Below are positions 1 through 7,011 of a stretch of 41,746 nt of DNA, piece after piece; positions within the stretch are counted from its first letter, which is position 1; the number at the start of each line of letters is the position of its first letter. The notes beneath the pieces are model-generated. The model had not been told where the DNA came from. It saw nothing but the letters and a program-made list of their open reading frames with translations, and did no database searches. Source of the stretch: Bacteroidota bacterium (lineage in GTDB: Bacteria; Bacteroidota; Bacteroidia; CAILMK01; JAAYUY01); assembly GCA_016776505.1 (NCBI GenBank), contig JADHTG010000022.1, positions 1 through 41,746 of the forward strand, read 5' to 3'. A program made the position numbers and the translations under genes.

Positions 1-105
1 TTTATTTTCAGTCCTTTTTTGCAAACGTATTTGCAAAAGTCCTGAAAACAAAAATGCCCCTTTCGAGGCATTCATTTGGGTTGCGGAGAGAGAGGGATTA
101 ACTGC

Positions 106-132
106 GTTGATCCCCAAAAGGGGATTGTCAAC
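106..132. repeat. Hairpin in the spacer between the direct repeats
   Basis: The stem is GTTGA (106-110) with TCAAC (128-132), plus TCCCC (111-115) with GGGGA (120-124). The loop is AAAA and there is a 3-nt bulge on the right arm. No T-tract follows on the plus strand, so it is not an obvious terminator. It is probably part of the rearrangement debris next to tRNA-Ser. Confidence 0.6.
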
Positions 133-210
133 CCAAATGATTGTGCTCGCTACGCTCACTTCATTTTTATTTTCAGTCCTTTTTTGCAAACGTATTTGCA
201 AAAGTCCTGA

Positions 211-236
211 AAACAAAAATGCCCCTTTCGAGGCAT
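211..236 (-). terminator. Intrinsic terminator of tRNA-Ser
   Basis: Read on the minus strand, the tRNA is followed after about 12 nt by a 7-bp stem (ATGCCTC / GGGGCAT, one G-T pair) closed by a GAAA tetraloop and then a T-rich run TTTTTGTTTT. The direct-repeat copy at 46-71 has the same hairpin. Confidence 0.75.
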
Positions 237-248
237 TCATTTGGGTTG

Positions 249-333
249 CGGAGAGAGAGGGATTCGAACCCCCGGTACCTCGCGGTACAATGGTTTTCAA
301 GACCACCGCATTCGACCACTCTGCCATCTCTCC
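249..333 (-). tRNA. tRNA-Ser (anticodon UGA)
   Basis: This is an 85-nt class II tRNA without encoded CCA. The acceptor stem GGAGAGA pairs with TCTCTCC and the discriminator is G. The anticodon loop is CTTGAAA, giving anticodon TGA. The long variable arm GTACC-GCGA-GGTAC is typical of tRNA-Ser, and the T-arm has GGTTCGAAT. A terminator hairpin follows on the same strand. It reads UCA codons, and UCG by wobble. A degenerate second copy lies about 335 bp upstream on the same strand. Confidence 0.97.
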
Positions 334-384
334 AAAGGTGGTGCAAAAATAAGCCAGTTTTACTAAGCATCAAAGAGTTGACAG

Positions 385-626
385 TTAAATAATTCCTTTT
401 TGTTTCAACCAGATATAGCCATTTATTGATTTAAAAAACAACTCTCTTTTGTAGGCCTCAGATTTTGTTTCAAATGATCAAAATAATGTATCTCAAAAGG
501 TCTTCTGCTTTTTGTAGATCTCACTTTCCCAGAATTATGTCTTATTAATCTTTTCTCTAAATCTTTAGCTTGCCCATAGTAATATCTCCAATCCTTCAAG
601 CTTTTAAGAATATAGGAATAATACAT
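385..626 (-). pseudogene. GIY-YIG single-domain nuclease, broken by one frameshift
   Basis: The first frame reads MYYSYILKSLKDWRYYYGQ and then the typical RHNSGKVRSTKSRRPFE block of stand-alone GIY-YIG (YhbQ/UvrC-N-like) proteins. It runs out of family similarity after HYFD, at about base 475. Moving to the next frame there restores the family's C-terminus (FETKSEAYKREL, then an FFKS block, then WLKQKG), ending at a TAA at 385-387. One missing base at about 475-476 explains the break. If repaired it would be about 80 residues, normal for the family. The second signature motif is YYG rather than YIG/YVG. The break may be a true pseudogene or an assembly error. The gene sits between the intact and the broken tRNA-Ser copies. 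Confidence 0.82.
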
Positions 627-677
627 AAAAAATTTTTATATAAAGAAAAAAAGAATATTTTTAAAATCAATGGTTTT

Positions 678-719
678 TGCCGAAGGCATCCTCCATAGGA
701 GTCCAATGGACCTGCAGGG
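678..719. repeat. Palindrome cluster 1 (four short palindromes)
   Basis: This 42-nt insert in the anticodon-loop part of the tRNA-Ser remnant is built from TGCC-GAA-GGCA (678-688), CTCC-ATA-GGAG (691-701), GTCC-AAT-GGAC (701-711, sharing one base) and CCTGCAGG (711-718). The three 11-mers share the plan of 4-bp arms, a 3-nt loop and the core CCnnnGG. Confidence 0.9.
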
Positions 720-742
720 CAAGACCACCGCATTCGACCACT

Positions 743-764
743 TTCCGAAGGAATCCCTACGGGG
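743..764. repeat. Palindrome cluster 2 (two 11-mer palindromes)
   Basis: This 22-nt insert next to the D-loop of the tRNA-Ser remnant consists of exactly two 11-mers: TTCC-GAA-GGAA (743-753) and TCCC-TAC-GGGG (754-764, outer pair T-G). They have the same CCnnnGG core as cluster 1, so the two inserts are probably members of one element family. Confidence 0.9.
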
Positions 765-777
765 CTGCCATCTCTCC

Positions 778-1126
778 AAAGAAAGAGCAAATTTAAACTT
801 AGTTTTATGAATCACATCCAGAAATCTGGCTAAAATTATTTCTGAAAGAATAGGATTAAGTTTTAGTATCAATTGAAGGCAATGATTTGGTCAAAAAAGA
901 ACAATATGCAAATCTTTTTTTAAAAAAAAGAGGAAATAGAAAGAAATATTCAATTATAAAACACAGAGAAACAGTTAATTATGAATTATGTGAATCATTA
1001 AACTTGCTTATGGCTATTGGATTGTTGTATATTCGAGTAAGGTTTTACTAAAGCAACAAACATTTTTTTTTAAGACTTTAAGTATCCGTTTTTCCAAACA
1101 ATAACATTGCTAAAAAACCTAAAGTC
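778..1126. other. Intergenic, no gene recognised
   Basis: The sequence is AT-rich with several poly-A and poly-T runs. Short open stretches on the plus strand at about 865-1050 give no recognisable protein. I see no RNA gene and no TAnnTTTG promoter box before the gene at 1127. Confidence 0.5.
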
Positions 1127-2956
1127 ATGGACAAAAGTTTAATTTTGGATTTTATTAAATACGCCAAACTAATTCTGTTACTCATATTACTGCTATTGTC
1201 ATTTACCCTCTTTTCCCAGGAATTACCTAAAGAACGGAGTGTAGATTGGACACAAGCAGGAACTGATAGCAAAGATACTCCTGTAGAGAACATAATTAAT
1301 ATAAGGGATTTTGGAGCCGCCGGAGATGGTCTCATGGATGAAACCACTTCATTAAACCAGGCATTCAGTTCTTTCGCAGGTTTAGCAGGAGTGGTGTATT
1401 TTCCACCAGGAAATTATCTGTTCGGTTCGCCAATAAACTTACCTTCCAATATCATACTAAGAGGAGCTTCACCAGACTCCTCTTTTTTAATATTTGATTT
1501 TTATGATTGCAATGCATATGGCTGTATCAGTATATCTGGTCATGGGAACAGTTCGAATGAGCAAGCAGTTCTGAATGAACTTATTAAAGGATCAAAAAGT
1601 ATTGAGTTGCAGGATGTTTCAAATTTTCTTCCTGGCGATTATATTGAAATTTACCAGGATAATGGAGAATGGGATATCAAACCTGCAAGCTGGGCAAATG
1701 ATGCAATAGGACAGGTCGTTCAAATCAATTCAATTCAGGCTAATCGTCTCATCCTAAAAGATGAATTAAGAATTGATTATGATTTAAGCCTTAATCCTCG
1801 CATTATAAAAATAACCCCAGCTGAAAATTCAGGTATTGAGTTTCTGCATCTTAAGAGAACAAATTGCAGTGCTGATGCTTCCGGCTACAATATCCTCTTC
1901 AACAGGGCAGTAAATTGTTGGATTTTAGGAGTTGAAAGTGCTAAGAGTTATCAAAGTCATGTGATGATCAATTCATCCTCCAACATTGAGATAAGCGGTT
2001 CCTATTTCCATCATTCATTTGAATATGATGGTGCAGCGACTCATGGATATGGTATTACCCTGAACAATCATTCAGGCCAGTGTTTAATTCAGGATAATAT
2101 ATTCAAGCACCTCAGACATGCTATGATGGTAAAAAAAGGTGCAAATGGAAATGTCATTGCCTATAATTATTCTGTAGATCCTTTTCGTACCGAAATACCA
2201 AACAATGCAGGAGCTGATATCAGCGTACATGGACATTATGCATACGCCAATCTGATAGAAGGAAATATTGTTCAGAATATAGTGATAGATCATTATTGGG
2301 GACCTTCGGGCCCATTGAACACTTTTCTGCGCAATCGGGCAGAGTTATATGGCATTATCATGACTACTTCTGCCCGGGAAACGAATAACCAGAATTTTAT
2401 TGGCAATGAAACAACTAATACAACTCGTCTTTTTGGTAATTTTATTCTTACCGGATCAGATCATTATTCCTATGGAAATAATATCACGGGAACCATCATT
2501 CCTGTCAACACAAACGAGTCATACGCAGAATCATATTATTTGAATAAAACTCCTTTATTCTGGAACATATCAGCTTCCTGGCCTTCTATAGGATTTCCTA
2601 ACGAATTGGATGAAGCAAGCATACCTGCAAAAGAAAGGTATGTGAAAGGGGTACATTATACTGTATATCCTGCTTGGGGAGATGATACAACAACAAACTC
2701 AATTAGTCGATCACAAATGGACAGTTATTCATTGGATGTATATCCTAATCCGTTTATTAACGAACTCCACATAACAGCTGGAAATGATGATCAATATTCC
2801 CTGATTAACATGAATGGCGAATGCGTTTTAAATGGAGAAGCAAGTTTTAATCGCAATACAATCATTAACACGGAAAGCATTTCTGCAGGAACTTATTTGC
2901 TGAGAGTACAATCTGGGAATGAAACGCAAAATATCAGGATATTAAAGTTAAATTAA
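1127..2956 (+). CDS. Secreted pectate-lyase-like beta-helix protein, T9SS cargo
   Basis: 609 aa. Residues about 14-30 form a hydrophobic signal segment. From residue about 56 the NIRDFGAAGDGLMDET motif opens a pectate-lyase superfamily (Pect_lyase_3-type) right-handed beta-helix, with the usual downstream PPGNYLF and asparagine- and isoleucine-rich coils through about residue 450. Residues about 535-609 (LDVYPNPF ... GTYLLRVQ ... ILKLN) are a T9SS type-A sorting domain, so the protein is predicted to cross the outer membrane and be surface-anchored or released. It probably acts on or binds polysaccharide. I see no clear catalytic residues, and the fold alone does not fix the substrate. Its stop codon interlocks with that of the convergent mltF-like gene. 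Confidence 0.85.
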   Translation: MDKSLILDFIKYAKLILLLILLLLSFTLFSQELPKERSVDWTQAGTDSKDTPVENIINIRDFGAAGDGLMDETTSLNQAFSSFAGLAGVVYFPPGNYLFGSPINLPSNIILRGASPDSSFLIFDFYDCNAYGCISISGHGNSSNEQAVLNELIKGSKSIELQDVSNFLPGDYIEIYQDNGEWDIKPASWANDAIGQVVQINSIQANRLILKDELRIDYDLSLNPRIIKITPAENSGIEFLHLKRTNCSADASGYNILFNRAVNCWILGVESAKSYQSHVMINSSSNIEISGSYFHHSFEYDGAATHGYGITLNNHSGQCLIQDNIFKHLRHAMMVKKGANGNVIAYNYSVDPFRTEIPNNAGADISVHGHYAYANLIEGNIVQNIVIDHYWGPSGPLNTFLRNRAELYGIIMTTSARETNNQNFIGNETTNTTRLFGNFILTGSDHYSYGNNITGTIIPVNTNESYAESYYLNKTPLFWNISASWPSIGFPNELDEASIPAKERYVKGVHYTVYPAWGDDTTTNSISRSQMDSYSLDVYPNPFINELHITAGNDDQYSLINMNGECVLNGEASFNRNTIINTESISAGTYLLRVQSGNETQNIRILKLN

Positions 2957-4401
2957 CTTGCTGGAATGGCATTTTTATAATGCTCATATCTCTCCATGAT
3001 TTCACTGACGAAATTATACGACTCTTCACCACGGCTATACCCATGTTTTACAACCGGATCATGGTAGTATTGTGGATCTGATTTGAGAAAAATAAAAGTA
3101 TCCACATTATTTTGCCAGACTTTGGAATCCCTTCCATATTTTTTGGCCAGTCTTCGTGCATCCAGCACATGTCCTAATCCTGAATTATAGGCAGCTAAAA
3201 TAAATTTAATGCGTTCTTCATCATTGGGTACCAGCTTTTTCAATTCATCTTCAAGATAAAGAATATAGTCACATCCAGCCCGGATCTGTTCAGCTGTTGA
3301 GGAATTCGTATCAACTCCAAAATTTGCTGCAGTAGCCGGCATCAACTGCATCAGTCCAAAAGCACCTGCCCAGGAGGTGAGATGTGGTAAAAAGTGTGAT
3401 TCCTGGTAAATCAGAGATGCTAACAAGCGCCAGTCCCAATTAATTCGTTCAGCTTGTTTCTTGATTTGTTCATCATAGGCTGATATCTTCCCGCTGCTTA
3501 AAGTATTGTATTCACTTTCAGTTATTTGAACATGTTTTGGGTTTTCAAAGTATTTGCGGTAGATGTAATTATACTTAGCTGTTTTTTTAAATGCTTTCAG
3601 CCATGTATTTAATTCTTCCAATAAATCTTCAGAACCTTTATGTGTAGCCCAGGCAATATTTTGCTCAAAACTAACTGCTGTAGATATATCTATATTTGAA
3701 TAGTAAGTTTGATTTACCATGGCCACATGCTGATCACTCACTGTATATTCAATTTCACCTCTTGAAACCATTGAAATGAGCTGTTCTTGTTGAATGGGGG
3801 TTTCAATGATATTAAAATCAGTAGCAGTTTCATCTTTCAGGTTTTGAAGTCTGGGAACAAAAGAGGTATTTTTTTGCACATAAATAGTGATCCCTGAAAA
3901 ATCCAAAGGGTTTTTTATCAAGCTGTCGTCCAATTGCTTTTTATTCATTCGATACCAGCCATCCGGTTTTTGTTGCACCAATACCTGTTTTGTTTTAATG
4001 ATAGGAGTGGTAAAGTCAAATAATTCTGCTCTTTCACTGGTAATAGTCAAATCCATGGCAATGATATCGCAGCCATAATCCAGCAGGCAGGCAAATGTTT
4101 TGTTCAATTCTGAACTAATGCCAATTTCAAGTTTGACTCCCAGATGTTCTGAAAATAATTTAAGCAAGTCGTAATGAAAGCCCATGGGTTGACCTTTGTA
4201 TACGAAATAATTGGTGGAATTATAGTCAGTAATTGCTGTTAATACACCTTTCTCAAGTATATTGATCAATGTTTGTCTTGATCTGTGTTTACTCTCTTTG
4301 TCGTCCTCTTTGTTTTCATTATGACAGGAATGAGAGAAAAAAACTAAAAAGAACAGAAAAAAAGTAAATCTTTTTAATATATCTAATCGAAGCATTTGCA
4401 T
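2953..4401 (-). CDS. mltF: MltF-like membrane-bound lytic murein transglycosylase
   Basis: 482 aa. The N-terminus is a hydrophobic stretch ending SHSC (Cys26), a Bacteroidota-style lipoprotein signal. Residues about 45-280 form a periplasmic amino-acid-binding-like domain (SBP_bac_3), as in E. coli MltF. Residues about 320-440 form a lysozyme-like SLT domain with ASLIYQESHF (catalytic Glu at about residue 334), the GAFGLMQLMP block and FILAAYNSGLGH. It cleaves peptidoglycan glycan strands to 1,6-anhydro products at the outer membrane inner face. Length and domain order match the family. It is convergent with the beta-helix gene, with a 4-bp overlap. A start at Met3 is also possible. Confidence 0.93.
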   Translation of the reverse strand: MQMLRLDILKRFTFFLFFLVFFSHSCHNENKEDDKESKHRSRQTLINILEKGVLTAITDYNSTNYFVYKGQPMGFHYDLLKLFSEHLGVKLEIGISSELNKTFACLLDYGCDIIAMDLTITSERAELFDFTTPIIKTKQVLVQQKPDGWYRMNKKQLDDSLIKNPLDFSGITIYVQKNTSFVPRLQNLKDETATDFNIIETPIQQEQLISMVSRGEIEYTVSDQHVAMVNQTYYSNIDISTAVSFEQNIAWATHKGSEDLLEELNTWLKAFKKTAKYNYIYRKYFENPKHVQITESEYNTLSSGKISAYDEQIKKQAERINWDWRLLASLIYQESHFLPHLTSWAGAFGLMQLMPATAANFGVDTNSSTAEQIRAGCDYILYLEDELKKLVPNDEERIKFILAAYNSGLGHVLDARRLAKKYGRDSKVWQNNVDTFIFLKSDPQYYHDPVVKHGYSRGEESYNFVSEIMERYEHYKNAIPAS

Positions 4402-4709
4402 GCTATTAGTATCATCAAAAAATGTGATTTATACCCGCAAATTACTGTCTCAGGAAAAAGTATAAATATTTAGTTATCTATGAAATGTGGATAAGTAGTC
4501 TTAAATTGATCCAAAAAATGTCAATTAATTAAATAGAAAAAGGGGATTGTGGCAATTATTTTTCATCCTGGGGAATTAAATTAAACAGATTTTTTAATCA
4601 GAATTTTCACAGGCTGAAAACTTAGATCAAAATGGATTCATTTTTATTCATTATTAATTTAATCTGATGATCTCTTTAGAATGAAAGTCAATCATAACTT
4701 AATTTTTCC
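4402..4709. other. Divergent intergenic region between mltF-like gene and TAXI gene
   Basis: It separates two divergent genes. It is AT-rich and has no ORF of note on either strand. The only site I can support is the -7 box just to its right at 4710. I found no TAnnTTTG box for the mltF-like gene. Confidence 0.5.
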
Positions 4710-4717
4710 TATTTTTG
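4710..4717 (+). promoter_or_regulatory. Bacteroidota -7 box for the TAXI gene
   Basis: TATTTTTG fits TAnnTTTG. It lies inside a possible N-terminal extension (ATG at 4681) and 45 nt before the ATG at 4762, so it argues for the later start. Confidence 0.5.
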
Positions 4718-4761
4718 ATCAACTAAACAGTATACACTTAAATTGTAAATTAAACTTGAAA

Positions 4762-5706
4762 ATGATGAAAAAGAACATGTTCTCCTTTCTTATAATCTTC
4801 CTGCTATTTATTAATATTTCATTTGCCCAGGATGATCCTTTTGCTGTCAAAAAGAAAGATGGTGATATTTGCATTGTTTCGGGTGCTGAATCAGGTTCAT
4901 ACTATCAGATTGCACAGGATATTATCAGGATTTATAATGGAAAAGTAAATTTAAAACCTTCTAAAGGTGCTGTCAATAATTATGCAATGCTGATAAATGA
5001 TCCTGATATCGATGTCGCATTTACACAATATGATGTCTTATTGAAAGCCAAACAATACGATTATCAAACCAAATCTCATAATACGGATCAAATTAAAGTT
5101 TTACTTCCTCTTGGTTCTGAAGAAATTCATATGCTAGTGAGACTGGATAGTAAAATATTTGGCATAAGTGACTTAAAAGACAAAAAAGTAGGGGTTGGCA
5201 ATCCTGCTAAGGAAGGAACTTATCTTACCTCAGGTTTAATAAAAAGCATTTCAGGTGTCAGATGGATTGATTATGAGAAAACATTTGACAGTTCATTTGT
5301 TGCACTCTTAAAAGGAGAAATTGATGCTTTGTTTTTTGTAGGTTATGCACCTGTAAATAAACTAAATTCATTGCTCCCTACCTATAATCAACTCATACGC
5401 TTGGTTCCGATCAAAGACGAGCGACTGGGACAATTCCACAAAAAATCTATTATTACGGCAGGTACTTATCCCTGGTTATTTTACGATGTGGAAACTTATT
5501 CGGTTAATTCATTTTTAGTGACAAATACCACTAATGAAGCACCAATAGATGCCGAAAAACTGGAGAAATTCTTAATAACTATCAGAGACAAACAGGAAAC
5601 ACTCAAATCTGAAGGACATGATATGTGGAAAGAAGTGGATTTGAATTATGATGATATCAAATGGGAGATCCACCCGCTTGCTAAAAAAGTGTTTAATCTT
5701 AACTAA
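4762..5706 (+). CDS. TAXI-family TRAP transporter solute-binding protein
   Basis: 314 aa from the chosen start. I prefer 4762 to the in-frame ATG at 4681 because a clean signal peptide (MMKKNMFSFLI... ending SFAQ) begins there and a -7 box lies between the two. The mature protein begins DICIVSGAESGSYYQIAQDI, the typical opening of TAXI (NMT1-like) receptors, and continues with the LKDKKVGVGNPAKEGT segment seen in that family. Such proteins capture a solute, often a dicarboxylate or amino acid, for a fused TRAP permease. No TRAP permease gene lies in the window, so this is an orphan receptor. Its ligand cannot be read from the sequence. Confidence 0.85.
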   Translation: MMKKNMFSFLIIFLLFINISFAQDDPFAVKKKDGDICIVSGAESGSYYQIAQDIIRIYNGKVNLKPSKGAVNNYAMLINDPDIDVAFTQYDVLLKAKQYDYQTKSHNTDQIKVLLPLGSEEIHMLVRLDSKIFGISDLKDKKVGVGNPAKEGTYLTSGLIKSISGVRWIDYEKTFDSSFVALLKGEIDALFFVGYAPVNKLNSLLPTYNQLIRLVPIKDERLGQFHKKSIITAGTYPWLFYDVETYSVNSFLVTNTTNEAPIDAEKLEKFLITIRDKQETLKSEGHDMWKEVDLNYDDIKWEIHPLAKKVFNLN

Positions 5707-5720
5707 TTTCAGTATATGGC

Positions 5721-6023
5721 ATGAGCTATATAGAGTATTTACTCATTGCATTTTACATTGGATTATGCATTATGATTGTGTTTCTTGCAAGGGGACGAAA
5801 GTTAGGAGCTCTGCAAATTTTTTTCATCTCTTTTTTTCTAACGCCAATTTTTGGTGCGGCCTTCGTTTTGTACAAAAAAAAGACAAGCTTGATTTATCAT
5901 GTCAATAAATATAAATGTCCACGTTGCCACTATAAATATGATGAAGAATTGGCAAACTGTCCTCTTTGTGAAAAAGAAGGGTATGCTGTTGAACTTGAAG
6001 TTGTTAACCAAATTATGACCTGA
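5721..6023 (+). CDS. Small membrane protein with C-terminal zinc ribbon
   Basis: 100 aa. There are two hydrophobic helices, at residues about 5-23 and 30-50. A cytosol-side tail follows with Cys66-x2-Cys69 and Cys80-x2-Cys83 (CPRC ... CPLC), a compact zinc-ribbon knuckle. It starts 14 nt after the TAXI gene and is probably co-transcribed with it. I recognise no named family. The short loop between the helices suggests a hairpin anchor that holds the ribbon in the cytoplasm. It is a hypothetical protein, and a role in assembly or regulation of the neighbouring transport system is only a guess. Confidence 0.75.
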   Translation: MSYIEYLLIAFYIGLCIMIVFLARGRKLGALQIFFISFFLTPIFGAAFVLYKKKTSLIYHVNKYKCPRCHYKYDEELANCPLCEKEGYAVELEVVNQIMT

Positions 6024-6093
6024 TCATTTGCATGCTTCACTGCTTATTAATGCTGATAAAAATTCTATGAACTTATAATGGGATATTCTTATT

Positions 6094-6168
6094 CGGGGTG
6101 TAGCGCAGCCCGGTTAGCGCGCCACGTTCGGGACGTGGAGGTCGGGAGTTCGAATCTCCCCACCCCGA
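6094..6168 (+). tRNA. tRNA-Pro (anticodon CGG)
   Basis: 75 nt without encoded CCA. The acceptor CGGGGTG pairs with CACCCCG and the discriminator is A. The anticodon stem CCACG/CGTGG encloses the loop TTCGGGA, giving anticodon CGG (codon CCG). The T-arm has AGTTCGAAT. A 20-bp copy of its 3' end, with one mismatch, lies at 6418-6437. Confidence 0.97.
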
Positions 6169-6170
6169 CA

Positions 6171-6272
6171 AAGCAAATAATCTATTAAAAAATCATAACT
6201 CATGCGGTAAAAGCTTGCTTTTGAAAGCCAGAGTTATGGCTTTTGATTTGGAACAAATCTGATTATTTGCTT
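6171..6272. repeat. Nested inverted repeat just downstream of tRNA-Pro
   Basis: The outer arms AAGCAAATAATC (6171-6182) and GATTATTTGCTT (6261-6272) are a perfect 12-bp inverted repeat. Inside are CATAACTC (6194-6201) with GAGTTATG (6231-6238), and AAAAGC-TT-GCTTTT (6209-6222). The 102-bp unit starts 2 nt after the tRNA. It could be a MITE-like remnant or a folded trailer/terminator of the tRNA transcript. Confidence 0.7.
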
Positions 6273-6286
6273 TGACTACCCCCCAG

Positions 6287-6437
6287 GAGATCAGTGCAGC
6301 TAATCTCCCCATGTTCAATTTTACTATTTTAGTTCGAATGCAATTCGGACCTACATGATTAAAACTTTCACAGATTTGATTTTAAGTTTTGGACTCCTCC
6401 AAAAGAGATAAGCGCAGCTAATCTCCCCACCCCGACA
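6287..6437. repeat. Degenerate tRNA-Pro fragments
   Basis: Two 25-nt copies (6287-6311 and 6405-6429, 23 of 25 identical) can each form a small hairpin (GAGAT ... ATCTC). The second continues into an almost exact copy of the tRNA-Pro 3' end (6418-6437 against 6151-6170, one mismatch). Its AGCGCAGC also matches the tRNA D-arm at 6102-6109, as if the D-arm had been joined to the T-arm by an internal deletion. Confidence 0.65.
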
Positions 6438-6447
6438 TAACATAAAA

Positions 6448-6930
6448 TCAATTGCTTTCAATTTGATTCCTGATCTCATCCCAAACCAGGTCCACCTCAT
6501 ATCCTTTAGAAATAGCATAGTTGGCGAGTTTGTGGTTCCGTTTGTATGAGTCCTTTTCTTTCAGCAAGCTGGATTTTTTCTGGATCAGATATTTCAAATT
6601 TGCCCTATATCTGTCTTCTTCAATTTCAAGAAGAGCCAGTTTTACAAGATTAGCTGAGATCCCTTTTTCTTTCAGTCCCTGTATGATCTTTAGCCTGCCC
6701 CATTTTTTTTGCCTGAACTTTCCACGACAAAAAGCCCTTGCAAATCGCTCCTCATTAATAAAGTCTTCATCAATAAGCCTCACCAAAATATCGTCAATAT
6801 CTTCACCCTTAAATCCCCAATCAAATAATTTGTTTTTCACCTCCTGGTGACATCGCTCCTGGTAGGCACAATACTTCATTAATTTCTGAACAGCTTCACT
6901 ATTGCTATATTTTTTCCCGAGGCTGCGCAT
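6448..6930 (-). CDS. recX: Regulatory protein RecX
   Basis: 160 aa, the usual length for RecX. It has the three-helix tandem repeats, the LMKYCAYQERCHQEV opening motif, and LIDEDFINEERFARAFCRGKFRQ followed by KWGRLKI, the conserved core that contacts RecA. RecX binds RecA filaments and inhibits strand exchange and coprotease activity in the cytoplasm. recA is not in the window, so the gene stands alone here, divergent from murF-alr. Confidence 0.95.
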   Translation of the reverse strand: MRSLGKKYSNSEAVQKLMKYCAYQERCHQEVKNKLFDWGFKGEDIDDILVRLIDEDFINEERFARAFCRGKFRQKKWGRLKIIQGLKEKGISANLVKLALLEIEEDRYRANLKYLIQKKSSLLKEKDSYKRNHKLANYAISKGYEVDLVWDEIRNQIESN

Positions 6931-6972
6931 GCTTATCTACTCGAATTTACAATTTAATAATTTGCTTTTCCT

Positions 6973-6980
6973 TATTTTTG
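6973..6980 (+). promoter_or_regulatory. -7 box for murF-alr
   Basis: TATTTTTG fits TAnnTTTG. It lies 31 nt before the ATG at 7012, in the gap between recX and murF-alr. Confidence 0.5.
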
Positions 6981-7011
6981 CCACAGCCCTTAACAAGAGG
7001 CTTAAGTCACT

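Larger units (their letters stand above)
1..264. repeat. 99-bp direct repeat carrying the 3' end of tRNA-Ser
   Basis: Bases 1-99 are repeated without a mismatch I could find at 166-264, an offset of 165 bp. The second copy runs into the intact tRNA-Ser gene. The first copy holds only the last 16 nt of that tRNA (84-99) and then diverges. Both copies include the tRNA's terminator hairpin. The first copy may extend beyond the left edge of the window. The spacer at 100-165 contains an inverted copy of part of the repeat: 72-83 against 129-140, 12 bp perfect. Confidence 0.9.
668..777 (-). pseudogene. tRNA-Ser remnant interrupted by two palindrome clusters
   Basis: Read on the minus strand, the 5' 13 nt of tRNA-Ser (765-777) are followed by a 22-nt insert. 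Then come 23 nt identical to tRNA-Ser through the start of the anticodon (720-742), a 42-nt insert, and 10 more matching nt (668-677). The T-arm and acceptor 3' side are absent. The inserts fall next to the D-loop and inside the anticodon loop. The tRNA segments match the intact copy at 249-333 almost perfectly, so the duplication or interruption looks recent. It cannot make a working tRNA as it stands. Confidence 0.88.

Noticed and set aside
107..392. Overlapping frames across the tRNA-Ser gene
   Set aside because: They run through the tRNA and its duplicated flank in all readings and show no protein family. They are by-products of the tRNA sequence.
596..872. Minus-strand frames across the palindrome-interrupted tRNA remnant
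   Set aside because: They read through tRNA and palindrome sequence and have no recognisable domain.
1..6437. Integrated phage or genomic island at the tRNA genes
   Set aside because: There is no integrase, phage gene or long insert between the tRNA-end copies, which are only 165 and 267 bp apart. At most they are scars.
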